NCBI RefSeq assembly: GCF_000337375.1
Contig: NZ_AOJG01000041.1
Location: 55,606 to 110,205, forward strand
Direction: 5' to 3'
Length of the DNA stretch: 54,600 bases
Source of the DNA: Halorubrum lipolyticum DSM 21995
GTDB taxonomy: Archaea > Halobacteriota > Halobacteria > Halobacteriales > Haloferacaceae
Shown: piece after piece, positions 34,254 to 43,467 of the stretch
Layout: each line of letters starts with the position of its first letter
How positions within the stretch are numbered: position 1 is the stretch's first letter
Made by a program: the position numbers and the translations under genes
The notes under the pieces: model-generated
What the model saw: the letters and a program-made list of their open reading frames with translations, nothing else
Databases searched by the model: none
What the model was told of the DNA's origin: nothing

Positions 34254-34928
34254 ATGAGTGACCACGACGCACCGACGGCCGACCCGGAGGCGACGCCGGC
34301 CGACCCCGACGAGCTCGACTTCACCGACGACGAGAGCGTCGTCGAGATCGGGGAGAGCCGGTACGTCGTCGGGACGAACGGCCGGCCCAACGTCCGCCGG
34401 TCGCAGCCGGACCCGTCCCCCGCCGACGAGACGGGCTTCACGGCGGCGGACCCAGCGAACCCGGCGGAGCGACGGCCCCCGGATCCCGGCGGCGGCCACC
34501 CGCAGGGCGGTGCGAGCGGTCGGCCGCAGGCCGACCCCGCGAGCCACCAACGAGGCGCCCGCGGCGCCTCCGAAGTCGACCGGCAGTCGGTGAGCCGGTG
34601 GCTGGCGAGCTCCTTCGACGACGACGGGTTCACCTACGGGATCGACGCGACGCTCCACGTCGACGGCGACACCACCCGCCAGCGGATGGTCTCGAACGAC
34701 GTGACGGCGACGTTCGACTCGCTCGTGTCGTGGTTCGCGTCCAACGCGGGACCGAACTCGCCGACGCCCGAGGCGCTCGGGCTCCTGCTCGTCGCGAGCG
34801 AGACGACCGTCGACATCCCGCCGGTGGCGATCAAGCGCTTCGCCGCGAGCCAGGGACTCACGGCGAGCGACAGCATCGGCGACCTCGTGCGCGCGGCGGA
34901 GGATTCGGGCGGGTTCCGGATCGAATAG
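34254..34928 (+). CDS. Conserved haloarchaeal protein of the archaellum locus
   Basis: A 224-residue protein. A disordered, acidic N-terminus contains a short conserved block (ESVVEIGESRYVVGTNGRPN) and a Pro/Gly-rich linker. The folded C-terminal part starts VDRQSVSRWLASSFDDDGFT and runs to the end, mostly helical. I recognise it as a gene often next to archaellins in haloarchaea, with no known role. The shared block at residues 25-50 looks like a short interaction motif. Confidence 0.8.
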   Translation: MSDHDAPTADPEATPADPDELDFTDDESVVEIGESRYVVGTNGRPNVRRSQPDPSPADETGFTAADPANPAERRPPDPGGGHPQGGASGRPQADPASHQRGARGASEVDRQSVSRWLASSFDDDGFTYGIDATLHVDGDTTRQRMVSNDVTATFDSLVSWFASNAGPNSPTPEALGLLLVASETTVDIPPVAIKRFAASQGLTASDSIGDLVRAAEDSGGFRIE

Positions 34929-34963
34929 CGGGAGCACGTCGGATCGCGTGTCGTTGGCGACGA

Positions 34964-35170
34964 TTTATAACTGAACGACGGTGGATCGATAGGAGCACTT
35001 CCAAAGCCTCAACGGCTGCCCTTTTGAGTCCCTCCCCGTTCCGCACCTTACCGCACCTTACCGCACCTTACCGCACCTCACGCCTCCCCAGCCTCTTCGC
35101 TCGCCTCTGGCGAGCGACTCACTCGCCGTTCTCTTCGCGCCCGCTGGGCGCTCGGCAGCGCGCGCCACCG
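34964..35170 (+). repeat. Dispersed repeat, copy D (shortened)
   Basis: One unit: TTATAA at 34965 and, 28 nt later, GAGCACTTCCAAAGCC. The segment TTTGAGTCCCTCCCC follows, and then four near-identical 10-mers CCGCACCTTA (35041-35080), CACGCCTCCCCAGCCTC, the hairpin CGCTCGCC-tct-GGCGAGCG (35098-35116) and the hairpin GCGCCC-gct-GGGCGC (35137-35151). It ends with GCGCGCGCCACCG. The two middle hairpins of copies C and E are missing, so the element is modular. No gene lies in 34929-35276. Confidence 0.75.
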
Positions 35171-35276
35171 CCGTTTGTTTATAAACAATGTCGCGCTCTC
35201 ACGAGCAGTCACATATCGCGTCGTCGTCTTCGATCGACAAGTTCCACTCCCGGCTGCACCAGAGCCGGGTACCTGC

Positions 35277-35738
35277 TTATAAAAGAACGAGCAGCGCGAC
35301 GCCGAGCAGCGCGAACACCGCGTACAGCCCGGCCATCACCTCGCGTTTCAGCGGGCTCCCGAGCGGCTCCGCGGTCAGGCGACGGATCGGCGGGAGGATC
35401 GCGATCCCGCCGAGTATCAGGGGGAAGGCGCCGATCTGCGGGACGAGCGTGAGCGCGACGACGATCGTCCCGTAGCCGAGGACGTAACAACCGCGGCGCC
35501 AGAGTTGCTCGCGGTCGGTGAGCTGATCGGTCGGGACGAACCCGGACTCGCCGCCGTCGGTCCCGTCGTTCTCGCCGCCCGCACCTCCGGAGCCGGCGGT
35601 CATCTGCTGGGCCTGCCGCTGCACGTACTCGTCGAGCTCCTCGGCGGCGTCTTCCGTCTGAGGGGCGCCGCAATCGACGCAGTAGCGGGCCTCGTCGTCG
35701 AGCGACGAGTCACACCGGGGGCAGGTCTTCATCCTCAT
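35277..35738 (-). CDS. Zinc-ribbon membrane protein
   Basis: A 153-residue protein. The N-terminal zinc ribbon is CPRCDSSLDDEARYCVDCGA (two CxxC pairs), followed by a Gly/Ser-rich linker. Two membrane helices lie at about residues 95-120 and 130-150 (VLGYGTIVVALTLVPQIGAF; LYAVFALLGVALLVLL). An in-frame start 6 bp later (35732) is equally possible; the promoter box near 35762 does not separate them. Its position inside the motility block is probably incidental, since it points the other way. Confidence 0.8.
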   Translation of the reverse strand: MRMKTCPRCDSSLDDEARYCVDCGAPQTEDAAEELDEYVQRQAQQMTAGSGGAGGENDGTDGGESGFVPTDQLTDREQLWRRGCYVLGYGTIVVALTLVPQIGAFPLILGGIAILPPIRRLTAEPLGSPLKREVMAGLYAVFALLGVALLVLL

Positions 35739-35961
35739 CGAAAGGGCACCACGGGCGGACTTAACTCTTCGGAGCTTTGCTGACGGCCAGATACCGCTGC
35801 TGTCTGTCGATTCGGTTCGTTTCACGTTCCCGGAGAGCCGGTCCGGTTCTCCGACTCGATAATCGGGAGGGTACGCTTTAGTCGCTGAGATCCCGAGGGC
35901 GTACCAACAGACGGCGGGCCGTCGAAGCGACTCGGCTCGTCGAGACGAAACGAACACCACG

Positions 35962-38478
35962 ATGACCTCCAGCTCTTCACCGGACGACGCGGATCGGTCC
36001 GGCCGGCCGACGGTAGCCAACGTCCGCGGCGGACGTGTAGATTCGCGTGCCAAGCGCGCCGGTTTACACACCAAACCGAACGGGGGGGACGCGGGAGAGG
36101 AGACGGGGGTGACGCTCCGCACTCGGCTCTCGCAGCTCCGCGTCGTGTTCGTCGCGCTCGCGGTGCTCCTCTCGTTCGTCGGTGCGGCGGCCGCGGGACC
36201 CGCCGCGGCGGCCCTCGAGAGAGGAGACGCGACGGCGACCGGAGGAGGAGACACGACGGCGACCGAAGGAGGCGAGGTGGCCCCGGCGATCGCGACCGAC
36301 GATGGGGCGGAATCGGACGGCGCCGCCCGACAAGAGATCAGCGGAGCGTTCAGCCGACCGACGTACACCGGGACCGCGGGGGATCCGGTGGAGATCAGGC
36401 ACGCGATCAGCGCGTCCGGCAACGACAGCGCGTACCTCCTGATCGGTGGGAATCGCCTCACCGATTCCGGCGGAACCGTCGGGTTCGTCGACGTCGTCAA
36501 GGCGTCCGGCGGGTCGACGACGATCAACACGCGACTTCTCGGGACGAACGAGAGCGACGTCGACAGCTGCAGCGCCTCCGGCGTCGACTGCGACCTCGAG
36601 TTCAAGAACGAGGGCGGCGACGTGATCGCGGAGAACCTCTCGGAGCTGTCCGGGGCGACCGGCGCCGGCGGCCTCGCGCGCCCCCTCGTCCCGCAGCGGT
36701 ACCGGCTCGCGGTCACGAACGGGACGTTCATCGTCCGTGACTCCGGCGCGGTGGATCCGGTCAAGGTGGCCGCGGAGTCCGACCTCGTGTTACGGGAGCC
36801 GACGTTCGACGACGACGCCGAGGTGTTCACGACCGCGGACAGCGAGGTCATCGGCGACGGCGAGGGCGGGACCGAGTCGCTCGGCGCGCTCAGGGAGAAC
36901 GGGCTCGACCGCGCGGCGGTGACGAAGGGCGACCGCGTCGTGCTCGGCTTCGAATCGACCGGGATCTGGGGAGCGCTCTCGTACTTCGCCGAGCGGCGGT
37001 CCGGCGAGTCGATCGAGCCCGGGAGCCAGATCGATCACCGCGTCCTCGCCGACCTCCTCGACGCGGAGGAGGGCGTCTCACTGCGGATCAGACAGACGAA
37101 TCCCGGGCGAAACGAGCGGAGAGCGGAGTTCGACCTCGCGAACGCCGATCCGGAGGACGTCGCGCTCTATCTCGCCGAGGGGGAGTCGCTCGAACGCGGG
37201 GACAGCGATCGGGCGCCCAGTCGGTTCTACCTCGCGATAGACACGAGCGACGGGGGTCCGTTCATCGGCGACCCCGAGCCGGGCGACGAGTTCGCAGTCG
37301 AGTTCGCCCTCGAGGGCACCGAGGGCGAGCGGTACGCGTTCCGCGACGGCCAAGAGCCGCCAGCCGCCTTCGAACCGCGTTCAGAGACGGACGACCGAGT
37401 GTCAGAGCAGTACCCCTACCACGGGAGCGCGGACGGTCGAGTGAGCGCCGAGGCGTCGTTCAGCGTCCGCGAGCGCTACCTCCGGTACGACCACGTCACC
37501 GCCGACGGCGACCTCCTCGTCGAGGCCGGCAACGAGACGGTCACCGGGACGACCTCGATCCTGCCCGTGACGGAGTTGTCGGCGACGATCGTTAGAGACG
37601 ACGACGAGGGACCGTCGCGGACCGAGTCCGAGTTGGCGATCGACGACGGGAACTTCTCCGTCGACAGCGGACTCGCCGACGCCGCGCCCGGGACGAAGGC
37701 GAGCTACCGGCTCTATCGGGGACAGTCGCTCCAGGACAGCCGGTCGATCCTCGTCGTCGACGACGCCGAAGAGCCCGCCCAGTTGCGGCTGGCGAACGGG
37801 ACGACGACGAACCTCACGGTGACGAGGGGCGAGTCGCTGTCGAACCTCACTGCCGCGGTGCGAAACGTCGGGCAGCTACAGACCCGAGAGCGGTTGTCGC
37901 TCGACATCGACGACGGGAGGATCGTCGAGGAACGCCATGTGACCGTCGGGCCGGAGGCCTCGAAAAACGAGACGTTCGCCGAGACGAATGCCGGATTGGA
38001 GCCGGACGAGTACCCGTACGAGCTGGCGATCGACGGCCACAGCGTGAACGGAACGCTGACCGTGGAGGCGGACCCGTCAGTGACGCGCGTCGACGAGCCC
38101 GGTGACGGTGAGAACGCCTCGGAAGCGGCCAATGGAGCGAGCGGGGAAGACGGAGAAGGCGGGGAAGACGGAGAAGGCGGGGAAGACGAAGAAGGGGGGG
38201 CAAATGGACCGGACGGCGACGCCGAGGCGAGCGGCGACGAGTCGGACGGCGGGGACGCGGACGACGGAGAGTCAAACGACGGAGAGTCGGACGACGGAGA
38301 GTCAAACGACGGAGAGTCGAACGACGGAGAATCGAACGAGGAGCCGTCGGGGGGCGGTGAGGAAGACGCCCCCGACGACGCGCCGGCGACGGTCCTCCCC
38401 TTCGGCATTGGGACGCGGGAGACGTTCGGGGGGACGGTCCTCGTGGGGGCGGCGTACCTCCTCGGGCACTGGGTCTGA
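35962..38478 (+). CDS. Large secreted surface protein (BGTF-like domain)
   Basis: An 838-residue protein. The signal-type helix is at about residues 55-82 (LRVVFVALAVLLSFVGAAAA), preceded by a long acidic segment, so a GTG at 36109 (about residue 50) is a fair alternative start. The mature part begins ISGAFSRPTYTGTAGDPVEI, the start of the BGTF-type surface domain seen in haloarchaeal cell-surface glycoproteins. Several Asn-X-Ser/Thr sites follow. A low-complexity acidic tail (about 720-810) leads to a C-terminal hydrophobic segment ending AAYLLGHWV, probably a membrane anchor. It lies inside the archaellum locus, so a sheath, adhesion or motor-adjacent role is possible. Confidence 0.85.
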   Translation: MTSSSSPDDADRSGRPTVANVRGGRVDSRAKRAGLHTKPNGGDAGEETGVTLRTRLSQLRVVFVALAVLLSFVGAAAAGPAAAALERGDATATGGGDTTATEGGEVAPAIATDDGAESDGAARQEISGAFSRPTYTGTAGDPVEIRHAISASGNDSAYLLIGGNRLTDSGGTVGFVDVVKASGGSTTINTRLLGTNESDVDSCSASGVDCDLEFKNEGGDVIAENLSELSGATGAGGLARPLVPQRYRLAVTNGTFIVRDSGAVDPVKVAAESDLVLREPTFDDDAEVFTTADSEVIGDGEGGTESLGALRENGLDRAAVTKGDRVVLGFESTGIWGALSYFAERRSGESIEPGSQIDHRVLADLLDAEEGVSLRIRQTNPGRNERRAEFDLANADPEDVALYLAEGESLERGDSDRAPSRFYLAIDTSDGGPFIGDPEPGDEFAVEFALEGTEGERYAFRDGQEPPAAFEPRSETDDRVSEQYPYHGSADGRVSAEASFSVRERYLRYDHVTADGDLLVEAGNETVTGTTSILPVTELSATIVRDDDEGPSRTESELAIDDGNFSVDSGLADAAPGTKASYRLYRGQSLQDSRSILVVDDAEEPAQLRLANGTTTNLTVTRGESLSNLTAAVRNVGQLQTRERLSLDIDDGRIVEERHVTVGPEASKNETFAETNAGLEPDEYPYELAIDGHSVNGTLTVEADPSVTRVDEPGDGENASEAANGASGEDGEGGEDGEGGEDEEGGANGPDGDAEASGDESDGGDADDGESNDGESDDGESNDGESNDGESNEEPSGGGEEDAPDDAPATVLPFGIGTRETFGGTVLVGAAYLLGHWV
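38141..38194 (+). repeat. Three 18-bp tandem repeats in the surface-protein tail
   Basis: Units start at 38141, 38159 and 38177; each encodes GEDGEG or a close variant. They form part of the acidic low-complexity tail and could change in number by slippage. Confidence 0.8.
38261..38335 (+). repeat. Five 15-bp tandem repeats in the surface-protein tail
   Basis: Units of 15 bp start at 38261, 38276, 38291, 38306 and 38321, encoding (N/D)DGES. Third-base differences between units show that they are not newly duplicated. In-frame gain or loss would change the length of the stalk below the surface domain. Confidence 0.8.
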
Positions 38479-38581
38479 GCGCGGTCCGCCTCGCCGGGTC
38501 CGGTCTCCCCGCGATCGGTTCTCATCGCTGAGAACCGCGGGGGAGTGGTTAAGTGAACGGTGTCCCCCCTTCCAGGTAACC

Positions 38582-38938
38582 ATGGCAACGCGCGTGCTTA
38601 TCGCGGACGACTCGGAGTTCATGCGGAACCTGCTCCGAGAGATCCTCGAAGGGGAGTTCGAGATCGTCGGCGAGGCCGAAAACGGCGTGGAGGCGGTCAA
38701 CATGTACGAGGAACACGGGCCCGACCTCGTGATGATGGACATCGTGATGCCGATCCGGGACGGCATCGAGGCGACGACGGAGATCCTGGAGGAGAACCCG
38801 GAAGCGACGGTGATCATGTGCACCAGCGTCGGGCAAGAAGAGAAGATGAAGGCGGCCATCAAGGCCGGCGCCGAGGGGTACATCACGAAGCCGTTCCAGA
38901 AGCCGAACGTGCTCGACGCCATCGGATCGGCGGTATAA
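38582..38938 (+). CDS. cheY: Chemotaxis response regulator CheY
   Basis: A 118-residue single receiver domain. VLIADDSEFMRNLLREILEG holds the acidic pocket, VMMDIVMPIRDG the phospho-acceptor aspartate (about residue 53), CTSVGQ the Thr/Ser switch and YITKPFQKPN the lysine. Phospho-CheY binds the archaellum motor through adaptor proteins such as CheF. The ATG at 38582 follows a GTTAAG promoter-like box by about 33 bp. The stop overlaps the cheC ATG by one base (TAATG), so the two are coupled. Confidence 0.95.
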   Translation: MATRVLIADDSEFMRNLLREILEGEFEIVGEAENGVEAVNMYEEHGPDLVMMDIVMPIRDGIEATTEILEENPEATVIMCTSVGQEEKMKAAIKAGAEGYITKPFQKPNVLDAIGSAV

Positions 38939-40137
38939 TGCGCGTCGACGTCCGGGCGCTCGGCGCCTGCAACCGGTTGGCTGAGCGGGGCGCCGGGCAG
39001 GCCGCCGGCGCGCTCACCGACCTGACGGGCACGGACCTCTCCGTGGAAGTCACGGGCGCCAGCGTCGCCAGCGGCGAGGACCTCGCCGAGGCGTTCGCCG
39101 GTCGGGAGTCGATCGGCGTGAGCGTCGGGCTCCGCGGCGGGCTGGAGGGCGAGGCGGTGCTCGCGTTCGACGCGGCCAACGTCGACGCCCTGCTCTCGCT
39201 CCTACCGGGCGGGGCGTCGATGGGACGTAGCGCCGTGAGCGAGGTCGGCAACATCGCGCTCGGCGGCTTCCTCGACGGGTGGGCGAACTACCTCGGGACC
39301 GCGATCGACATGACGCCGCCCCGGTACTTCGAGGCCGACGGCGCCGCCGTCCTCCCCGACGGGGCGCTCGCCGGCGACGGCGTGTTCCTCTTCGAGAGCC
39401 GGCTCGACGCGACGACGACGGACCTCGACTTCTCCATCTACATGCTCCCGGACTCCGGACAGTTCCGCGACCTCGTCGTGGGCAAGACCGCGCCGGCCGC
39501 GGCGCCGGGCGCGGAGGGCGGAGCGGGAAACGACGGCGCGGGCAGCACCGCGGTCCCCTACGAGTCGCTGTCGACGTTCGCGTCGCTGGCGAAGCGGGGC
39601 TCCGCGAACGCCGCCGACAACATCGCGATGATGACGGGCCTCGAGACGAGCGTCGACGTGAGCCGGCTGCGGTTCGTGCCGCTGGCCGACGTACCCGCCG
39701 AGGTCGGCGTCGAGCCCCACGCCGGGACCGTCTTCGAGCTGCAGGGAGAGCCGAGCGGCTACCTCGCGATCCTCTTCGAGGAGGAGTCCGCGGCGAAGAT
39801 CGCCGCCTCGATGCTCCCGAGCGAGCCGGACGAGCCGCTCGGCGGGATGGCCGAGAACGCGCTCTGCGAGCTCGGCAACGTGATGACGAGCGGGTTCATC
39901 GACGGGTGGGCGAACGTGCTCGGCACGTCGATCTCCCACTCGCCCCCGGAGTACGTCCACGACATCGGCTCGGCGGCGATCAGTCCGCTGATCGCCAAGC
40001 TGAGCCGGCGGCAGGACTACGGGTTCGTGATCGACGCCGCGATACGGACGGAGGGCGTGCAGGCGCGGTGTGACGTGTACGCGCTCCCAGACGAGCGCGA
40101 ACTGACGCGGGCGCTCGACCGGCTCTCCGAGTCGTGA
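38938..40137 (+). CDS. cheC: Double-domain CheC phosphatase
   Basis: A 399-residue protein with two CheC domains. Each half has the ExxN phosphatase motif: AVSEVGNIALGGFLDGWANY at about residue 100 and ALCELGNVMTSGFIDGWANV at about residue 305. Haloarchaea often carry several CheC proteins; here two domains are fused, and both keep Glu and Asn. They dephosphorylate CheY-P. The start overlaps cheY, and cheD starts inside its final codons (GTGA). Confidence 0.94.
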   Translation: MRVDVRALGACNRLAERGAGQAAGALTDLTGTDLSVEVTGASVASGEDLAEAFAGRESIGVSVGLRGGLEGEAVLAFDAANVDALLSLLPGGASMGRSAVSEVGNIALGGFLDGWANYLGTAIDMTPPRYFEADGAAVLPDGALAGDGVFLFESRLDATTTDLDFSIYMLPDSGQFRDLVVGKTAPAAAPGAEGGAGNDGAGSTAVPYESLSTFASLAKRGSANAADNIAMMTGLETSVDVSRLRFVPLADVPAEVGVEPHAGTVFELQGEPSGYLAILFEEESAAKIAASMLPSEPDEPLGGMAENALCELGNVMTSGFIDGWANVLGTSISHSPPEYVHDIGSAAISPLIAKLSRRQDYGFVIDAAIRTEGVQARCDVYALPDERELTRALDRLSES

Positions 40138-40652
40138 GCCACCCGCCGTCGTCCCGTGAGGGGGCCCTCTCCCGGGCTCCCGACGCCGGCCGGATCAAGG
40201 TCGGCGTCAGCGAGCTGGCGGTCGCGACCGGCGGAGAGACGCTGACGACGAGCGGTCTCGGCTCGTGCGTCGCCGTTGCGCTCGTCGACCGGTCGACCGG
40301 CGTCCGCGGGCTGTTACACGCGATGCTGCCGAACGGCACCGAGACCGATACCGGCATGGAGCGTCCGGGAAAGTACGTCGACACCGGGATCGAGACGCTG
40401 ATCGCGGAGCTAGAGGCCGCGGGCGCGGCTCCCGACCGACTCGAGGCGCGCGTCGCCGGCGGCGCGGAGATGCTCGATCTCACGGACGCGGTCGGGCCGC
40501 GGAACGTCGCGCGCGCCGAGCAGCGCCTCGACGCGGCCGGGGTCCCCGTGATCGAACGCGCGGTCGGCGACGGCGTCGGACGGACCGTCCGGTTCAGGGC
40601 CGACGGTCGGCTGGTCGTTCGCGCGGCCGACGGGTTCGAGCGGACCCTTTAA
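40134..40652 (+). CDS. cheD: Chemoreceptor deamidase CheD
   Basis: A 172-residue CheD. The catalytic pair is visible as LGSCVAVALVDRS (Cys) and VRGLLHAMLPNG (His), with the later FxxAGGAEML-type core (ARVAGGAEMLDLTD). CheD deamidates receptor glutamines and interacts with CheC, so the neighbouring pair makes functional sense. It starts with GTG at 40134, overlapping the cheC stop. It ends the che block; the arl genes start 116 bp later. Confidence 0.94.
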   Translation: MSHPPSSREGALSRAPDAGRIKVGVSELAVATGGETLTTSGLGSCVAVALVDRSTGVRGLLHAMLPNGTETDTGMERPGKYVDTGIETLIAELEAAGAAPDRLEARVAGGAEMLDLTDAVGPRNVARAEQRLDAAGVPVIERAVGDGVGRTVRFRADGRLVVRAADGFERTL

Positions 40653-40768
40653 CACCGATTCGCACGGGCGACGGCGCGGCGTCGCCGACGTTCCGCCGAA
40701 CGTGTGTGTTCTCACAGCTGATATTTTGAGGGGTGAATTGAAGTGTGTTCTGAGGGTGGTACACGGTA

Positions 40769-42502
40769 ATGGGCCTCGAACTACCGGTGTGGGGAGCTCC
40801 AACGGCCGCATGGATAGTCGCCACGCTGGGGCTCGTCGGTGCGAGCGTCCTCGACAGGTTCCTCGACGATGACGGCTCCGACGACGACGATTCCGGAGGC
40901 ATGGGCGGTAGCGACGACCCCTTCGGCGGTGGCGGGATGGGCGGTGGCAGCGGCGGCGGGATGGGCGGCGGTGACGACTTCGACGACTTCGACGGGATGG
41001 ACGAGTGGGACGACGACTTCGACGACGGCGGCGGCGGTGGCGGCGCCAACACCGACGAGCTGGAGAAGCGGCTCGACGACCTGGAGAACGAGGTCGCCTC
41101 GCTCTCGTCGACGGTCTCGACCGTCCGCTCGGAGAACGAGGAGATCTCGGCCGCCGTCGACGACATCGAGGAGGACGTGCGGAACCTGCTCGACATCTAC
41201 GAGATGGTCACCCGCGGAATCAACCCGTTCGTCGACGACTCCAGCGGCTTCGATGGAGTGGACGGCGGCGGCGAGGGGTCGTTCGGCCTCTTCGACGACG
41301 ACGAGGAGGACGCGGCCGACGACGACAACCTCGACGAAGACGTCGCGAACGCGGACGCCGACGGGTTCTTCGACGACGACCTGCTCGACGACGACTTCGA
41401 GGACGACGACGAGTTCGCCGAGCTGGACGAGGAACCGGACGACGAGCACACGGACGACGGCGACTCCGCCGACGCCGCGTCCGAGACCGCGGCGGCGGAC
41501 GACGGTGACGACATGAACGACGATGGAAAGAGCTTCAGCGAGCTGAAAGAGGAGTACGACGCCGGGGAGGCCGACTGGGCCGACGAGGACGGCGCCGAAA
41601 CGGAGGCGGACGGGCCCGGAGACGAGGACCCGTTCGACGACGGGAACGACTCGTTCGAGGAGGACCTCGGCGACGAGCCGGACCCGTTCGACGAGGGGGG
41701 CGTCGACGCCTTCGACGAGGGGGCGGACTCGTTCGACGATGGCCTCGACGACGACGGCCCGGCGACGAACGGCCACGCGCCCGAGCCGGAACCCGACCGC
41801 CCGCGGGGGCAGCAGCCCGGCGGCGACCCCGCCGAGGCGAACGGCGGCGGCTTCGAGTACGTCCAGAAGGACGACCTCTCGGGGACCCGCGGCAAGCCGT
41901 ACCTGACGGAGCTCCCCGGCGACTACGTCGGGGACCTCCTCGTGATGGAGTGGCTGGAGTTCCTCGTCTCCGAGAGCGACGTGACCGACGCGGTGCGGGC
42001 GATCAACTACTACGAGCGCATCGAGTGGGTCGGCCCCGAGGCGGCCGCTCGGCTCCGCGACTTCCTCTCCGGATTCGGCACGATCGACCGCAACCTCGTC
42101 GACCGGCCGGGGACCGACGGGCTGGTCCGGGAACACCACACCCGCAGCCTCCGATACGTGACCCAGCTCAACGGGACGAGCGGTCACCTGCTGCTGCTCG
42201 ACCGCTGGGACGACCTCGCCGGGGGGTCGCTGGTCGGCGGCGGACCGCCGCCGGTCGGTTCCGGCGGACGGGGCGGGCGTGGCGAGCGGAGGGGACGCGA
42301 GACCGGTCGGCGCGCGCCGCGGGAGGACCGCGGCGGCGACCGGAGCGGCGACGACGGTCGGCGAACGAACGGACACGCCGATCGCGACGAGCGACTCGAG
42401 GGACGCGAGCGCAACGGCGGCTCCCCGCGACCCATGAACGACCCGAACCCGCGTTCCGACCGCGCCGACCCGGCCGACGGAGGGTGGGGAGATGGGCGTT
42501 AG
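40769..42502 (+). CDS. arlCE: Archaellum motor protein ArlCE (fused)
   Basis: A 577-residue protein joining ArlC and ArlE, as in many euryarchaea. The N-terminus LELPVWGAPTAAWIVATLGL is a possible membrane-associated segment. A coiled coil at about 92-150 (LEKRLDDLENEVASLSSTVS) is the ArlC part, followed by a long Asp-rich linker (about 150-370). The folded ArlD/E-type domain is YVQKDDLSGTRGKPYLTELP, FLVSESDVTDAVRAINYYER and the following segment. Arg-rich low complexity ends the protein. It forms the cytosolic ring that links CheF/CheY to the motor. Confidence 0.93.
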   Translation: MGLELPVWGAPTAAWIVATLGLVGASVLDRFLDDDGSDDDDSGGMGGSDDPFGGGGMGGGSGGGMGGGDDFDDFDGMDEWDDDFDDGGGGGGANTDELEKRLDDLENEVASLSSTVSTVRSENEEISAAVDDIEEDVRNLLDIYEMVTRGINPFVDDSSGFDGVDGGGEGSFGLFDDDEEDAADDDNLDEDVANADADGFFDDDLLDDDFEDDDEFAELDEEPDDEHTDDGDSADAASETAAADDGDDMNDDGKSFSELKEEYDAGEADWADEDGAETEADGPGDEDPFDDGNDSFEEDLGDEPDPFDEGGVDAFDEGADSFDDGLDDDGPATNGHAPEPEPDRPRGQQPGGDPAEANGGGFEYVQKDDLSGTRGKPYLTELPGDYVGDLLVMEWLEFLVSESDVTDAVRAINYYERIEWVGPEAAARLRDFLSGFGTIDRNLVDRPGTDGLVREHHTRSLRYVTQLNGTSGHLLLLDRWDDLAGGSLVGGGPPPVGSGGRGGRGERRGRETGRRAPREDRGGDRSGDDGRRTNGHADRDERLEGRERNGGSPRPMNDPNPRSDRADPADGGWGDGR

Positions 42503-42965
42503 CGTCTCCGCGTCGACGGCCATCATCGTCGCGGGGCTGTTCTTCGCGTTCACGACGTTCTACCCCGTCGCGGCCAACGGCTTCGACCGCGTTACCGACG
42601 CGCAACACGGGATGAACGAGCGCGCCCTCGAACGCCAGAACACGGCGTTTGCGGTCTCGAACGCGACCTACGACGGGACCGACGAGACGCTGACAGTCAC
42701 CGCCACCAACGACGGTTCCGTCGGCCTCGTCGCCGGCGACGCGACGCTGCTCGTCGACAACGAGTACGTCGACGTGGGCGGAGCCGACGCGAACACGAGC
42801 GTCGACGGCGACGGGGACACCGAGCTGTGGCTCGGCGGTGAGACGCTGACCGTCGAGGTCGCACAGGCCGACACGGACGCGGACATCGGGGACGGCACCC
42901 GCGTCGTTCTCGTCGTCGAGTCCGGCGTTCGCGACGCGGCGACCGTCACGGAGGTGAGCGCGTAG
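42492..42965 (+). CDS. arlF: Archaellum anchor protein ArlF
   Basis: A 157-residue protein with one N-terminal membrane helix (VSASTAIIVAGLFFAFTTFY) and an outer beta-sandwich (VSNATYDGTDETLTVTATND), typical of ArlF, which binds the S-layer and holds the stator outside the membrane. The ATG lies 11 bp inside the end of arlCE, in another frame. It is followed immediately by arlG. Three Asn-X-Ser/Thr sites are visible outside the membrane helix. Confidence 0.94.
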   Translation: MGVSVSASTAIIVAGLFFAFTTFYPVAANGFDRVTDAQHGMNERALERQNTAFAVSNATYDGTDETLTVTATNDGSVGLVAGDATLLVDNEYVDVGGADANTSVDGDGDTELWLGGETLTVEVAQADTDADIGDGTRVVLVVESGVRDAATVTEVSA

Positions 42966-43466
42966 ATGGCGAGCGTTCCCGTCTCACACCTCATCCTGTT
43001 CATCGCGAGCCTCGTGATCGCGGCCGGCGTGGTCGGCACGATCACCACGGGGGTCGACCGCGTGAGCGCGGCGGTCGACGACGCCGGGCTGGACGCGACC
43101 GAACAGCTTCGGACCGACGTGACGATCATCTCCGACGCGAACGCGGGGGTGTACAACGCCAGCGGCGACCAGAACGTGACCCTTTTGATAAAGAACACCG
43201 GCACCTATCGGCTCGCGCCCGACGGCTCGGGGCTCGACGTCGTCTTCGACGGTCAGTACGTCCCGCCGAGCGCGATCGACGGCGAACTCGTCTCCGCCGA
43301 CGCGGGCGCGGCGTGGAGTCGCGGCGACGTGTTGCGGCTCACGATCGACGCGGAACAGCTCGACGACACCGGGACCGACGGCCTCGACGACGGCGATCAC
43401 CGGGTGTACGTCACCGCCAACGGCGACGAGGAGCTGTTCCAGTTCCGCGTGGAGGGAGGCAACTGA
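42966..43466 (+). CDS. arlG: Archaellum stator protein ArlG
   Basis: A 166-residue paralogue of ArlF: SHLILFIASLVIAAGVVGTI is the membrane helix and NVTLLIKNTGTYRLAPDGSG part of the immunoglobulin-like outer domain. ArlG forms filaments that reach ArlF at the S-layer. It starts 1 bp after arlF ends and stops 1 bp before arlH, so the four genes arlF-G-H-I are tightly packed. Confidence 0.94.
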   Translation: MASVPVSHLILFIASLVIAAGVVGTITTGVDRVSAAVDDAGLDATEQLRTDVTIISDANAGVYNASGDQNVTLLIKNTGTYRLAPDGSGLDVVFDGQYVPPSAIDGELVSADAGAAWSRGDVLRLTIDAEQLDDTGTDGLDDGDHRVYVTANGDEELFQFRVEGGN

Positions 43467-43467
43467 G

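Noticed and set aside
35739-36851. Long upstream extension of the zinc-ribbon gene frame
   Set aside because: The zinc ribbon must start at MKTCPRC. The upstream part is antisense to the surface-protein gene and Ser/Pro-rich without a domain.
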